5,306 nt of DNA from Deltaproteobacteria bacterium (GCA_029261955.1 JAJDAI010000187.1:1-5306), one strand, 5' to 3'; positions 1-5,306 are shown, counted from the first letter of the stretch. The notes: generated by a model from the sequence alone, not told the origin. Program-made: numbers and translations.

Positions 1-2
1 GC

Positions 3-632
3 ATGCCCATGGAGGAGAAGATCTACTCCTACATGTGGCGAGACGCGCGCTTCTGCAACGACTGCCACGTGCACGACTACGCCAATCAGGCCTGGGAGGA
101 GTCAGCCCACGGAGAGCTGACGACCTGCCACGACTGCCACCGCGTCCCGATCCGCCACTACCCGCGCAACCTCTGGGTGACGATCACCGACCCGCCGCAG
201 TCCCAGGCGGACATGCACCGGCCCTACATCCCCATCGACGTCTGCGAGCAGTGCCACTCCAAGAACGGCGCCGATGCCCACGTGACCGGGCCCATGACGG
301 ACGAGGTCCGCAGCCACGTCGTCAAGATCGACGACAGCCCGATGCACCGCCTGCACCTGGACTCGGAGACGCGCGAGCCTGCAGCCTTCCAGGGCGGGCG
401 TGAGGGCGAGCACAAGGCCGACGACGACTCCGCCCACGCGGTGCCCCACGGCGCGGAGAACGACAGCCCGATCAGCTGCATGGACTGCCACGGCGCGGAG
501 TCCAACCGGGCCCACCGCTTCGAGTCGACGCTCGAGGTCTGCACCGAGTGCCACAGCGCGCACGGCGACGAACTCGGAGCCGAGGGCATCGCCTGCCGCC
601 AGTGCCACGGAGCTGGATTCCTGGCCCCCTGA
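3..632 (+). CDS. Hexahaem c-type cytochrome, NapC/NrfH-like start (probably 5'-partial)
   Basis: A 209-residue reading frame carries six CXXCH haem c attachment motifs with first cysteines at residues 18, 42, 81, 159, 180 and 198, so it should be a periplasmic electron-transfer protein. The opening (RFCNDCH, then about 20 residues to CHDCH, with W and SAH between) resembles the first two haem segments of the NapC/NirT/NrfH quinol-dehydrogenase family. Those proteins have an N-terminal membrane helix just before haem 1. None is visible here, and the first ATG lies two bases from the window edge, so the true start is probably upstream and the anchor is missing from view. The canonical methionine two residues after the first CXXCH (CXXCHxM in NrfH) is a histidine here (CNDCHVH). 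Several further histidines between haems 3 and 4 could be distal ligands. The frame ends in TGA, and the next gene starts 211 bases downstream on the same strand. That it is a multihaem cytochrome is certain; the NapC-like assignment is moderate. Confidence 0.8.
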   Translation: MPMEEKIYSYMWRDARFCNDCHVHDYANQAWEESAHGELTTCHDCHRVPIRHYPRNLWVTITDPPQSQADMHRPYIPIDVCEQCHSKNGADAHVTGPMTDEVRSHVVKIDDSPMHRLHLDSETREPAAFQGGREGEHKADDDSAHAVPHGAENDSPISCMDCHGAESNRAHRFESTLEVCTECHSAHGDELGAEGIACRQCHGAGFLAP

Positions 633-725
633 GGCGAGCGGCGGATCGCTGGCGATCCAGCAGCCTGGATCGCGCCCGATCTCGGCCCCAAGCGGGCGCC
701 TCGTTGCCCGATCGGCCTCTTTTTT
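633..725 (+). terminator. Possible weak terminator region after the hexahaem gene
   Basis: Directly after the stop codon there is a short hairpin with arms at 643-648 and 653-658 (GGATCG, loop CTGG, CGATCC). A second inverted repeat follows at 672-678 and 693-699 (GCGCCCG / CGGGCGC). A run of six T begins at 720. The T-run is about 20 bases beyond the second stem, so this is not a textbook intrinsic terminator. The two genes may be only partly uncoupled. Confidence 0.3.
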
Positions 726-744
726 CGAACTTCTCGGACCGACA

Positions 745-785
745 TTGACCATCGTCACGATCGGGTTCGGGCGCAGCAATACAGT
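745..785 (+). promoter_or_regulatory. Candidate CRP/FNR-type activated promoter for the decahaem gene
   Basis: Bases 745-758 read TTGACCATCGTCAC, which fits the TGA-N6-TCA core of CRP/FNR-family operators and the left half of the FNR box well. A -10-like hexamer TACAGT (four of six matches to TATAAT) lies at 780-785. Its first base is 28.5 bases from the operator centre, close to the spacing of class II FNR promoters, where the operator is centred at -41.5. The implied start near 793 would give a leader of about 50 bases before the GTG at 844. TTGACC could also be read as a -35 element, but no -10 occurs at 16-18 bases from it. This is a pattern match only. Confidence 0.35.
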
Positions 786-832
786 GTTCCGGTACCGGGC
801 TCCCAAGCGGGGCCTCGTCGCGCTTTCCACTC

Positions 833-837
833 AGGAG
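833..837 (+). promoter_or_regulatory. Ribosome binding site fixing the GTG start at 844
   Basis: AGGAG lies six bases upstream of GTG 844. The codons after that GTG encode a lipoprotein signal peptide. This selects GTG 844 over the upstream in-frame ATG at 400, which lies inside the hexahaem gene. Confidence 0.85.
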
Positions 838-843
838 TCCGCC

Positions 844-3495
844 GTGCTTTCCCGAAATAGCTTGTTCCGACATTCAGGTTCACTTCTGGCCGCAGTCCTG
901 CTGCTTGCCTTGTCGGGCTGCCCCGCAGACGACGACGACGATTCGGGCGTGGACCCGGATCCCACCCCAACACCTGAGGTCCTCGAGCCCGAGGTGATGG
1001 TCACGGGTGACTACTCGGTCCAGGCCGAGGCCACGCTCCAGTTGAGCGCGGACACGGTGGACGGCACGGACGCCTCCTACACCTGGGCTTCCAACGACGA
1101 GCTCATCGCCACCGTCGACGCCGACGGCCTGGTGACTGGCGTCGCCGCTGGTGAGGCCATGATCAGCGCCACGGGCGCTGACACCGGCGCCCTCGGTGAG
1201 CACCCGGTCGTCGTGACCGCGCTTCCCGTCGACCCCGACCCCATCGTCAGCGTCTCCGGTGAATTCTGGGTCGTCGTGGGCGACACCATCGAGCTGACGG
1301 CGGCCACCGCCAACGGCACCGACGCGACCTACAGCTGGATGGTCGACGACGAGGCCGTCGCCACCGTCGACGCCGACGGCATGCTGACCGGCCACTTCGC
1401 CGGCAACGTCGTCGTGACCGCCACCGGTGACGACACCGGCGCCGCCGACACCATGGGTGTCGTGGTCACCGCCGAGGTCCCGAACTTCAGCGAGTGGGCC
1501 AACTCGGGCCACGCTGACGCCACCGCCGAAGCCTTCATCCACTGGGATGAGGACGGCGCGGTTCCCGCGTCCTGCGCGCGCTGCCACAGCACGCCTGGCT
1601 TCCAGGACTACATCGGCGCCGACGGCTCCGAGGCAGGCGTGGTTGACCAGGACGCCGTGCTCGGCACCGTCATCGAGTGCCAGGCCTGCCACAACGAGGT
1701 CGCTGACAACCTCGACGCCGTGACCTTCCCGTCCGGCGCCGTCGTCGAAGACCTGGGTGCCTCCGCCCGTTGCATGACCTGCCACCAGGGTCGCTCGTCC
1801 TCCGACACGGTCGACACCGCGATCACCGACGCCGCCGTCGCCGACGACGACACCGTCAGCGCCGACCTCGGCTTCATCAACATCCACTACTACGCCGCTG
1901 GCGCCACCCTCATGGCTGGCCTCGCGCGCGGTGGCTACCAGTACGCCGACCAGATCTACGACGTGCGCTTCCGCCACGTGGACGACAAGAACGCCTGCGT
2001 CGAGTGCCACTCCCCGCACACCCTCGAGGTCGACCTCGAGAGCTGCGCGACCTGCCACGAAGGCGTCACCACGGTCGAGGATCTGCACGCCATCCGCATG
2101 ATGTCCTCCGCCACGAGCGACTACGACGGCGACGGTGACCTCGACGAGGGCATCTACGACGAGATGGTCGGCCTGCGCGAGCTGGTCTACGAAGCACTCC
2201 AGGCCTACGCGACCGAGATGGGCAACCCCGTCTGCTACGACTCGCACGCCTACCCCTACTTCTTCGGCGACACCGACGGCAGCGGCGAGTGCGAGGCGGC
2301 CGAGGCCAACTACGGCAACCGCTACACCAGCTGGACCGCGCGACTGCTGCGTGGCGCCTACAACTTCCAGGTCGCCAGCAAGGACCCCGGCGCCTTCGCT
2401 CACAACGCGAAGTACATGATCGAGCTGCTCTACGACTCGGCCATGGACCTCAACTCCGTGCTGACCAGCCCGCTCGACCTGAGCGGCATCGTGCGCAACG
2501 ACCCCGGCCACTTCAACGGTTCGGGCGAGCCCGCGCGCCACTGGGACGAGGACGAAGAGGTCTCCGCCAGCTGCTCCAAGTGCCACTCGGGCTCCGACGG
2601 CTTCCGCTTCTACCTCGAGTACGGGGTTGGCACGGAGGTCCTCGAGCAGGGCAACGGCCTCGAGTGCGAGACCTGCCACGAGACCCTCGGTGACGTCGCC
2701 GACCCGGCCGACGCCTACGCCCTCCTCGAGGTCGATGAGTTCGCGCTCCAGAGCGGCGAGACCTTCTCCATCGACACCGAAGACGGCTCCAACCTCTGCG
2801 CGACCTGCCACTCGGGCCGCAAGACGGGCGCCGACGTGCAGGCCCGCATCGACTCGGGCTCCCTGAGCTTCCAGAACGTGCATTACCTGCCTGCGGCTGG
2901 TGTGCGCCTCGGCAGCGACGGCCACCTGGGCTACGAGTACGGCATCAACGACTACGACGGCGCGGTCAGCGGTCACCTTGCGGGCGACACCTGCATGACC
3001 TGCCACGACGCCGTGGTCACCGAGCACACCTTCGACGCCCACGTGTCCTACGAAGAGGGCGAATGCGCTCCGTGCCACGACTCGGCCGGTTCGCTCGAGG
3101 CCATCCGCATGGGCGACCACGCGGCTGACTACGACGGTGACGGCGACGCGGCCGAGACCCTCGCCGACGAGCTGTCGGACATGGCGGCCGCGCTGCTGCT
3201 CGCGATGCACGAGGCCGACGGCCTCTGCTACGACTCGCACTCCTACCCGTACTTCTTCACGGGTGGCGATGCGACGGGCCACTGCCTGCCGGCGGAAGCC
3301 AACTACGGCAACCGCTTCCAGGCCTTCACCGAGGCCTCGGTCGCGGGTGCCTACAACTACCAGGTCTGGGCGAAGGACCCGGGCGCCTGGGCCCACAACT
3401 TCGGCTACATCGCGCAGCTGCTGTACGACTCCTACGAGGCGAACGGTGGCGACCCGGTGACCGACGGTTGGGTCCGCCCGGGTGACGAGCTCTAG
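844..3495 (+). CDS. Decahaem c-type cytochrome lipoprotein with two BIG2 domains and a duplicated pentahaem module
   Basis: This is an 883-residue exported electron-transfer protein. Residues 1-26 form a lipoprotein signal peptide ending in the lipobox LSGC, with Cys26 the predicted lipidated residue, followed by five aspartates and a Pro-Thr linker. Residues about 51-126 and 134-210 are two BIG2-type Ig-like domains, each with the signature ATVDADG..TG. Residues about 212-532 and 549-863 are two copies of one module. CXXCH motifs start at residues 244, 279, 310, 385 and 401 in the first copy and at 577, 608, 652, 717 and 741 in the second. The copies share HWDED, an INIHY/QNVHY segment, DYDGDGD, CYDSH.YPYFF, NYGNR, AYN.QV..KDPGA and LLYDS. 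A CX3H cysteine and a second cysteine 19 residues later occur in both copies outside CXXCH motifs. The export signal and Ig domains suggest an outer-membrane or surface site, possibly in extracellular electron transfer, but location and partner are inferred. I do not recognise a named gene. The GTG start is supported by AGGAG and the signal peptide. Confidence 0.9.
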   Translation: MLSRNSLFRHSGSLLAAVLLLALSGCPADDDDDSGVDPDPTPTPEVLEPEVMVTGDYSVQAEATLQLSADTVDGTDASYTWASNDELIATVDADGLVTGVAAGEAMISATGADTGALGEHPVVVTALPVDPDPIVSVSGEFWVVVGDTIELTAATANGTDATYSWMVDDEAVATVDADGMLTGHFAGNVVVTATGDDTGAADTMGVVVTAEVPNFSEWANSGHADATAEAFIHWDEDGAVPASCARCHSTPGFQDYIGADGSEAGVVDQDAVLGTVIECQACHNEVADNLDAVTFPSGAVVEDLGASARCMTCHQGRSSSDTVDTAITDAAVADDDTVSADLGFINIHYYAAGATLMAGLARGGYQYADQIYDVRFRHVDDKNACVECHSPHTLEVDLESCATCHEGVTTVEDLHAIRMMSSATSDYDGDGDLDEGIYDEMVGLRELVYEALQAYATEMGNPVCYDSHAYPYFFGDTDGSGECEAAEANYGNRYTSWTARLLRGAYNFQVASKDPGAFAHNAKYMIELLYDSAMDLNSVLTSPLDLSGIVRNDPGHFNGSGEPARHWDEDEEVSASCSKCHSGSDGFRFYLEYGVGTEVLEQGNGLECETCHETLGDVADPADAYALLEVDEFALQSGETFSIDTEDGSNLCATCHSGRKTGADVQARIDSGSLSFQNVHYLPAAGVRLGSDGHLGYEYGINDYDGAVSGHLAGDTCMTCHDAVVTEHTFDAHVSYEEGECAPCHDSAGSLEAIRMGDHAADYDGDGDAAETLADELSDMAAALLLAMHEADGLCYDSHSYPYFFTGGDATGHCLPAEANYGNRFQAFTEASVAGAYNYQVWAKDPGAWAHNFGYIAQLLYDSYEANGGDPVTDGWVRPGDEL
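1106..1380 (+). repeat. Duplicated BIG2 core with a 23-bp exact DNA repeat
   Basis: Bases 1106-1128 and 1358-1380 are identical over 23 bp and encode the shared IATVDADG / VATVDADG segment of the two Ig-like domains. Flanking protein similarity (YTW/YSW before it, TG plus an AT.D.GA-like strand after it) shows that whole domains were duplicated, with divergence outside the core. Confidence 0.85.
1477..3432 (+). repeat. Tandem duplication of a pentahaem module inside the decahaem gene
   Basis: Copy one spans about 1477-2439 and copy two about 2488-3432, roughly 320 residues each. The offset between matching landmarks stays between 329 and 342 residues across five CXXCH motifs, HWDED, CYDSH, the second cysteine and LLYDS. 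The copies are clearly homologous in protein but diverged in DNA, so the duplication is not recent. Confidence 0.9.
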
Positions 3496-3523
3496 AGCTC
3501 AGACCCCAGTCTGAATACGGCAC

Positions 3524-3551
3524 GAGCCGCGTCCCTTCGGGGGCGCGGCTC
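3524..3551 (+). terminator. Intrinsic terminator hairpin with UUCG loop
   Basis: A 12-bp stem has arms at 3524-3535 and 3540-3551, with one G-T wobble, closed by the very stable C(TTCG)G tetraloop at 3536-3539. It lies 28 bases after the decahaem stop codon, and a moderately T-rich stretch (TTGTCGTTCT) follows. It sits between convergent genes, so it may also limit transcription from the minus strand, although no T-run follows it in that direction. A smaller hairpin (TCAGAC, loop CCCA, GTCTGA) precedes it at 3499-3514. Confidence 0.75.
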
Positions 3552-3595
3552 TTGTCGTTCTGGCCCGGCCGCCTGACGAACTCAGCCGGACGACT

Positions 3596-4264
3596 TCAGC
3601 CGTCGAATTCCAGGGAGAAGGACACGGCGACCTCGTCGCCCAGGTCCTTGTGGCTGCAGCGGAGCTTGAGCGCCGCGGCCTGGGCGGCCATGCCGAGCGC
3701 CGCCATGGACAGCTGCACCGGCTCCAGGCTTCGAACGGTCCAGCCGGTGTCCGTGCGGCCGAGCTCGACCGAAGCCGGCACCGTGCCTCCGCCGCCCAGG
3801 ATCCCCACCCGCAGCGTCGCCGTCGCGGCGGTGCGCTGCCCCGGGGCCAGCTTCGCCTGCTCGGGCACGACGGAGAGCACGTCGATCCGGGCCGTGGCCC
3901 GCGCGCCCTCAGCGATCTCGAACAGCGCCACCCGCAGCGAGGTGTCGCGCGCCTTGTCGGCGGTGTTCACAGTCTCGAGCGCGACGTCGATGCCCCCGCG
4001 CAGGCTTCGAGCGTCGTTCCCCCGCAGCTCGAGCGCGCCCGCTTGCTCACCGAACCGTCCGGGGACCTTGAGGATGCTCTCCTTGGTCGCCACGAAGCGG
4101 ATGAAGCCCTTGCCCTGCACGAGCTCCAGGCGCTGCAGCGGGCCCTCTGCAGGCTTCGCGGCCGTGGCGGTGCGCTCCGGCGGGGGCGCGATCGAGTCGG
4201 GCCCGGAGGAGCATCCAGCGGCCAGGGCAGCCAGGGAGATCAGCAAGGTGGTGGGTCGAGGCAT
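3596..4264 (-). CDS. YceI-like lipoprotein
   Basis: A 222-residue protein starts at ATG 4264. Residues 1-18 form a short lipoprotein signal peptide ending in the lipobox LAAGC, with Cys18 the predicted lipidated residue and Ser at +2. A Pro/Ala-rich linker runs to about residue 42. Residues about 45-222 look like a YceI domain: a strand ending FIRFVATKESILKVPGRF, then GALELRG, then GIDVALETVNTADKARD..LR, which matches the usual sequence of F..v.G.F, the internal strand, and the RD..LR segment. YceI proteins are periplasmic beta-barrels that bind isoprenoid lipids in some studied members, and their cellular role is often unclear. The family resemblance was judged by eye, and the ligand is unknown. 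The gene converges on the decahaem gene, with 100 bases between stop codons, and diverges from the next cytochrome. The longer frame reaching ATG 4540 is rejected because GGAGAG and the signal peptide fit ATG 4264. Confidence 0.75.
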   Translation of the reverse strand: MPRPTTLLISLAALAAGCSSGPDSIAPPPERTATAAKPAEGPLQRLELVQGKGFIRFVATKESILKVPGRFGEQAGALELRGNDARSLRGGIDVALETVNTADKARDTSLRVALFEIAEGARATARIDVLSVVPEQAKLAPGQRTAATATLRVGILGGGGTVPASVELGRTDTGWTVRSLEPVQLSMAALGMAAQAAALKLRCSHKDLGDEVAVSFSLEFDG

Positions 4265-4268
4265 CCAG

Positions 4269-4274
4269 CTCTCC
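4269..4274 (-). promoter_or_regulatory. Ribosome binding site of the YceI-like gene
   Basis: On the minus strand GGAGAG lies four bases before ATG 4264 (six from the GGAG core). It decides the start in favour of the codon that opens the lipoprotein signal peptide. Confidence 0.8.
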
Positions 4275-4403
4275 GAACCGTGAATCCCTTGATCCTGCCT
4301 GCTCCCCATCGAACGTGTTCCGGATCTTGTCGCCCCGGATCGCCTGTTCGTGCCACCCCGTCCCGAAACTGATTTCTCAGCCCACGATGCCTTTGGCAGT
4401 TGC

Positions 4404-4417
4404 TTGATCGCGGTCAA
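4404..4417. promoter_or_regulatory. FNR/CRP-family box
   Basis: TTGATCGCGGTCAA matches nine of the ten defined bases of the FNR consensus TTGAT-N4-ATCAA and also fits the FixK-type pattern TTG-N8-CAA. It lies about 140 bases upstream of the YceI-like start and about 445 bases upstream of the cytochrome start at 4863, so either gene could be the target. I find no convincing -10 at the class II spacing on either strand, so the direction is unresolved. FNR-family regulators respond to oxygen, nitric oxide or related signals, which would suit the cytochrome context. Confidence 0.45.
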
Positions 4418-4524
4418 GTCGGTCCGCCCGCCGGGCGACGACTGGGGAGGGGGAGGAGCCCGTCGGCTCAGATCGGGCATCCCTGCGGGCCCCGGAAAAA
4501 AAGAACCGCTGTGCCAGTCGCCAT

Positions 4525-4546
4525 GGGTGAGATCCATCACTCACCC
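4525..4546. other. Perfect hairpin in the divergent spacer
   Basis: GGGTGAG at 4525-4531 and CTCACCC at 4540-4546 form a perfect 7-bp stem with an 8-base loop. On the minus strand a T-run (complement of 4496-4502) follows about 20 bases after the stem, too far for a standard terminator. The function is unknown. Confidence 0.4.
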
Positions 4547-4771
4547 CCCAAGGGCGCCGGCAGGACACTCGATGCACGTTGCTGAAGGTGCCGAGGACAC
4601 CCGCCGCAGCGTGGGGGACGGCTCCCGCCGCGCCGGCTGATGCTGGCGGTGGTGGGGTGGGTCTGCCTTGTTGCTCTTGGCCCCCGTGGCTGGGGCCGCG
4701 CCGAACGCGGGGGTCGTCGTCAGACGAGCTCGCCGCAGCGGGAGGACTGAAGCCACACGAGCGAGAGGTGC

Positions 4772-4793
4772 CGAACCCCAGCTTCGGGGTTCG
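4772..4793. other. Perfect 8-bp hairpin upstream of the third cytochrome
   Basis: CGAACCCC at 4772-4779 and GGGGTTCG at 4786-4793 form a perfect 8-bp stem with a 6-base loop, ending 69 bases before the GTG at 4863. No T-run follows on either strand, so it does not look like a terminator. It may fold in the mRNA leader or be a protein-binding site. Confidence 0.4.
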
Positions 4794-4829
4794 ACCCGGC
4801 GCGCTGTCCGCGTCGGACGGCAACTTGCG

Positions 4830-4845
4830 GCTGACCGCGGTCAGC
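4830..4845. promoter_or_regulatory. 16-bp perfect palindrome next to the ribosome binding site, operator candidate
   Basis: GCTGACCGCGGTCAGC is its own reverse complement over 16 bp and has the TGA-N6-TCA core of CRP/FNR-type operators. Its central 14 bases match 11 of 14 positions of the box at 4404-4417. It ends five bases before the GAGGAG of the cytochrome gene, a position that would suit repression or an RNA hairpin masking initiation rather than classical activation. Confidence 0.4.
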
Positions 4846-4850
4846 AGAGC

Positions 4851-4856
4851 GAGGAG
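4851..4856 (+). promoter_or_regulatory. Ribosome binding site of the third cytochrome
   Basis: GAGGAG lies six bases upstream of GTG 4863, the same spacing as at the decahaem gene. It supports the GTG start of a frame that opens with a signal peptide. Confidence 0.85.
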
Positions 4857-4862
4857 CGCATC

Positions 4863-5306
4863 GTGGCCAGGCTGCTCCCAATCGGACTGCTGCTGCTGCT
4901 CTGTTGCGGTTGTCAGCGAGGCTTCGCGGACCCCTCCCGGGAGTTCGCCGAGCCCCTGCCCCAAGACCGCACCTGGCCGAGCGTGGTGCACGAGCCGACC
5001 GCCTTCGGCGTGCTGGCCACCCCGCTCGTCGTGGGCTCGGATGAGCGCGACGTGCCCGCCGGCACCCGCTGCGAGGCCTGCCACGACCAGCCGCCGGACC
5101 CCACCTGGCAGCCGGCGCCGGGCGAGCTCTTCCACGACAACATCGAGGTGCAGCACGGCGAGCTGACCTGCTCGCAGTGCCACGACCCCGAGACCCGCGC
5201 CCTGCACCTGGCCGACGACGAGCTGGTCCCCTGGGTCGAGGTCATCCGGCTCTGCGGCCAGTGCCACGGCACCCAGCGCCGCGACTTCGAGCACGGCGCG
5301 CACGGC
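4863..5306 (+). CDS. Multihaem c-type cytochrome with lipoprotein-like leader (3'-partial)
   Basis: From GTG 4863 the frame stays open to the window end, giving 148 residues. Residues 1-17 form a signal peptide with a leucine-rich core ending LLCCGC. Cys17 is the likely lipidated residue, although cysteine at the -3 position makes the lipobox atypical. CXXCH motifs begin at residues 70 (CEACH), 103 (CSQCH) and 131 (CGQCH), so at least three haems c are bound in the periplasm or at the cell surface. The segment RLCGQCHGTQRRDFEHGAHG resembles, from memory, a region of multihaem cytochromes found beside molybdopterin/iron-sulfur respiratory enzymes in which W/F..G.HG follows a CXXCH and a CH.PH motif comes next. 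The expected following part is outside the window. The gene lies divergently from the YceI-like gene. The cytochrome call is certain; subfamily and partner enzyme are inferred. Confidence 0.85.
   Translation, partial: MARLLPIGLLLLLCCGCQRGFADPSREFAEPLPQDRTWPSVVHEPTAFGVLATPLVVGSDERDVPAGTRCEACHDQPPDPTWQPAPGELFHDNIEVQHGELTCSQCHDPETRALHLADDELVPWVEVIRLCGQCHGTQRRDFEHGAHG

Larger units (their letters stand above)
4275..4850. other. Long divergent intergenic region, no gene seen
   Basis: About 575 bases separate the leader of the YceI-like gene from the ribosome binding site of the next cytochrome. Open frames here lack recognisable domains, signal peptides or good codon bias, and those that extend right are shadows of the cytochrome gene in other frames. 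The region is less regular in composition than the coding parts: it contains a run of seven A at 4496-4502 and several G- or C-rich tracts. It also holds the palindromes and hairpins listed separately. I see no tRNA, no cyclic-di-GMP-I riboswitch core and no other known RNA family. Confidence 0.6.

Noticed and set aside
400..843. In-frame N-terminal extension of the decahaem gene back to ATG 400
   Set aside because: It overlaps the hexahaem gene in another frame and encodes low-complexity Arg/Thr/Ser-rich sequence. GTG 844 has AGGAG and opens a signal peptide.
880..3396. Long minus-strand open frame opposite the decahaem gene
   Set aside because: It is a Val/Gly/Ala/Arg-rich shadow caused by high GC, with no domain and no signal. 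The plus-strand frame has clear haem motifs.
4339..4355. Sigma-54 promoter on the minus strand (TGGCACG followed by GGCG)
   Set aside because: The -24 element is perfect, but the -12 GC falls one base too close and the TT before it is missing. Sigma-54 spacing is strict.
4265..4540. N-terminal extension of the YceI-like gene to ATG 4540
   Set aside because: The extension is Arg/Gly/Pro-rich without any recognisable feature, and it would bury the lipoprotein signal peptide that starts at 4264.
4496..4546. Minus-strand intrinsic terminator formed by the 4525-4546 hairpin and the A7 tract
   Set aside because: About 20 bases separate the stem from the T-run on that strand, and no gene ends there.
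4770..4800. tRNA T-arm-like GGGGTTCGACCC
   Set aside because: The flanking bases do not pair as a 5-bp T stem, and no anticodon or acceptor arm is found.
4265..4862. Cyclic-di-GMP-I riboswitch, common near multihaem cytochromes in deltaproteobacteria
   Set aside because: The conserved core segments, such as GACGCAAAGCC, are absent on both strands.
4579..5166. Plus-strand TTG-started frame overlapping the third cytochrome
   Set aside because: It is in a different frame from the haem motifs, with Ser/Pro/Ala-rich shadow composition and no ribosome binding site that I can see.
4377..5303. Minus-strand open frame across the divergent spacer and third cytochrome
   Set aside because: Its composition is low-complexity, and it runs antisense to the CXXCH-bearing frame.

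Overview
The window is GC-rich, with third codon positions almost all G or C. It is dominated by c-type cytochrome coding: 19 canonical CXXCH haem-binding motifs fall in three separate plus-strand genes. Lipoprotein signal peptides, a run of aspartates just after a lipidated cysteine, BIG2-type Ig domains and large multihaem proteins together suggest a Myxococcota or deltaproteobacterial-type Gram-negative with anaerobic or extracellular electron transport. This assignment is inferred from protein style; no phylogenetic marker is present.

Layout. (1) Bases 3-632, plus: the 3' part of a hexahaem cytochrome whose start resembles the first two haem segments of the NapC/NirT/NrfH family; its true N-terminus is probably upstream of the window. 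(2) Bases 633-843: a spacer with small hairpins, a T-tract, a CRP/FNR-type palindrome with a suitably spaced -10-like hexamer, and a clear ribosome binding site. (3) Bases 844-3495, plus: an 883-residue lipoprotein with two BIG2-like domains followed by a tandem duplication of a pentahaem module, ten haems in all. (4) Bases 3524-3551: a strong UUCG-loop hairpin in the convergent spacer. (5) Bases 3596-4264, minus: a YceI-like lipoprotein. (6) Bases 4265-4862: a roughly 600-bp divergent spacer in which I see no gene. It holds a near-consensus FNR-type box, two perfect hairpins and a 16-bp perfect palindrome next to a ribosome binding site. (7) Bases 4863-5306, plus: the 5' part of a third multihaem cytochrome (three haems visible) with a lipoprotein-like leader, running off the window.

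How they may work together. The three cytochromes are all predicted to be exported and could form a chain from a membrane quinol oxidase (the NapC-like protein) through periplasmic or outer-membrane lipoproteins. The large BIG2-decahaem protein would be the most surface-directed part. FNR/CRP-type sites upstream of the decahaem gene and in the divergent spacer would fit control by oxygen or nitrogen oxides. The direction of electron flow, the terminal acceptor and any regulatory link are inference; no terminal reductase is visible.
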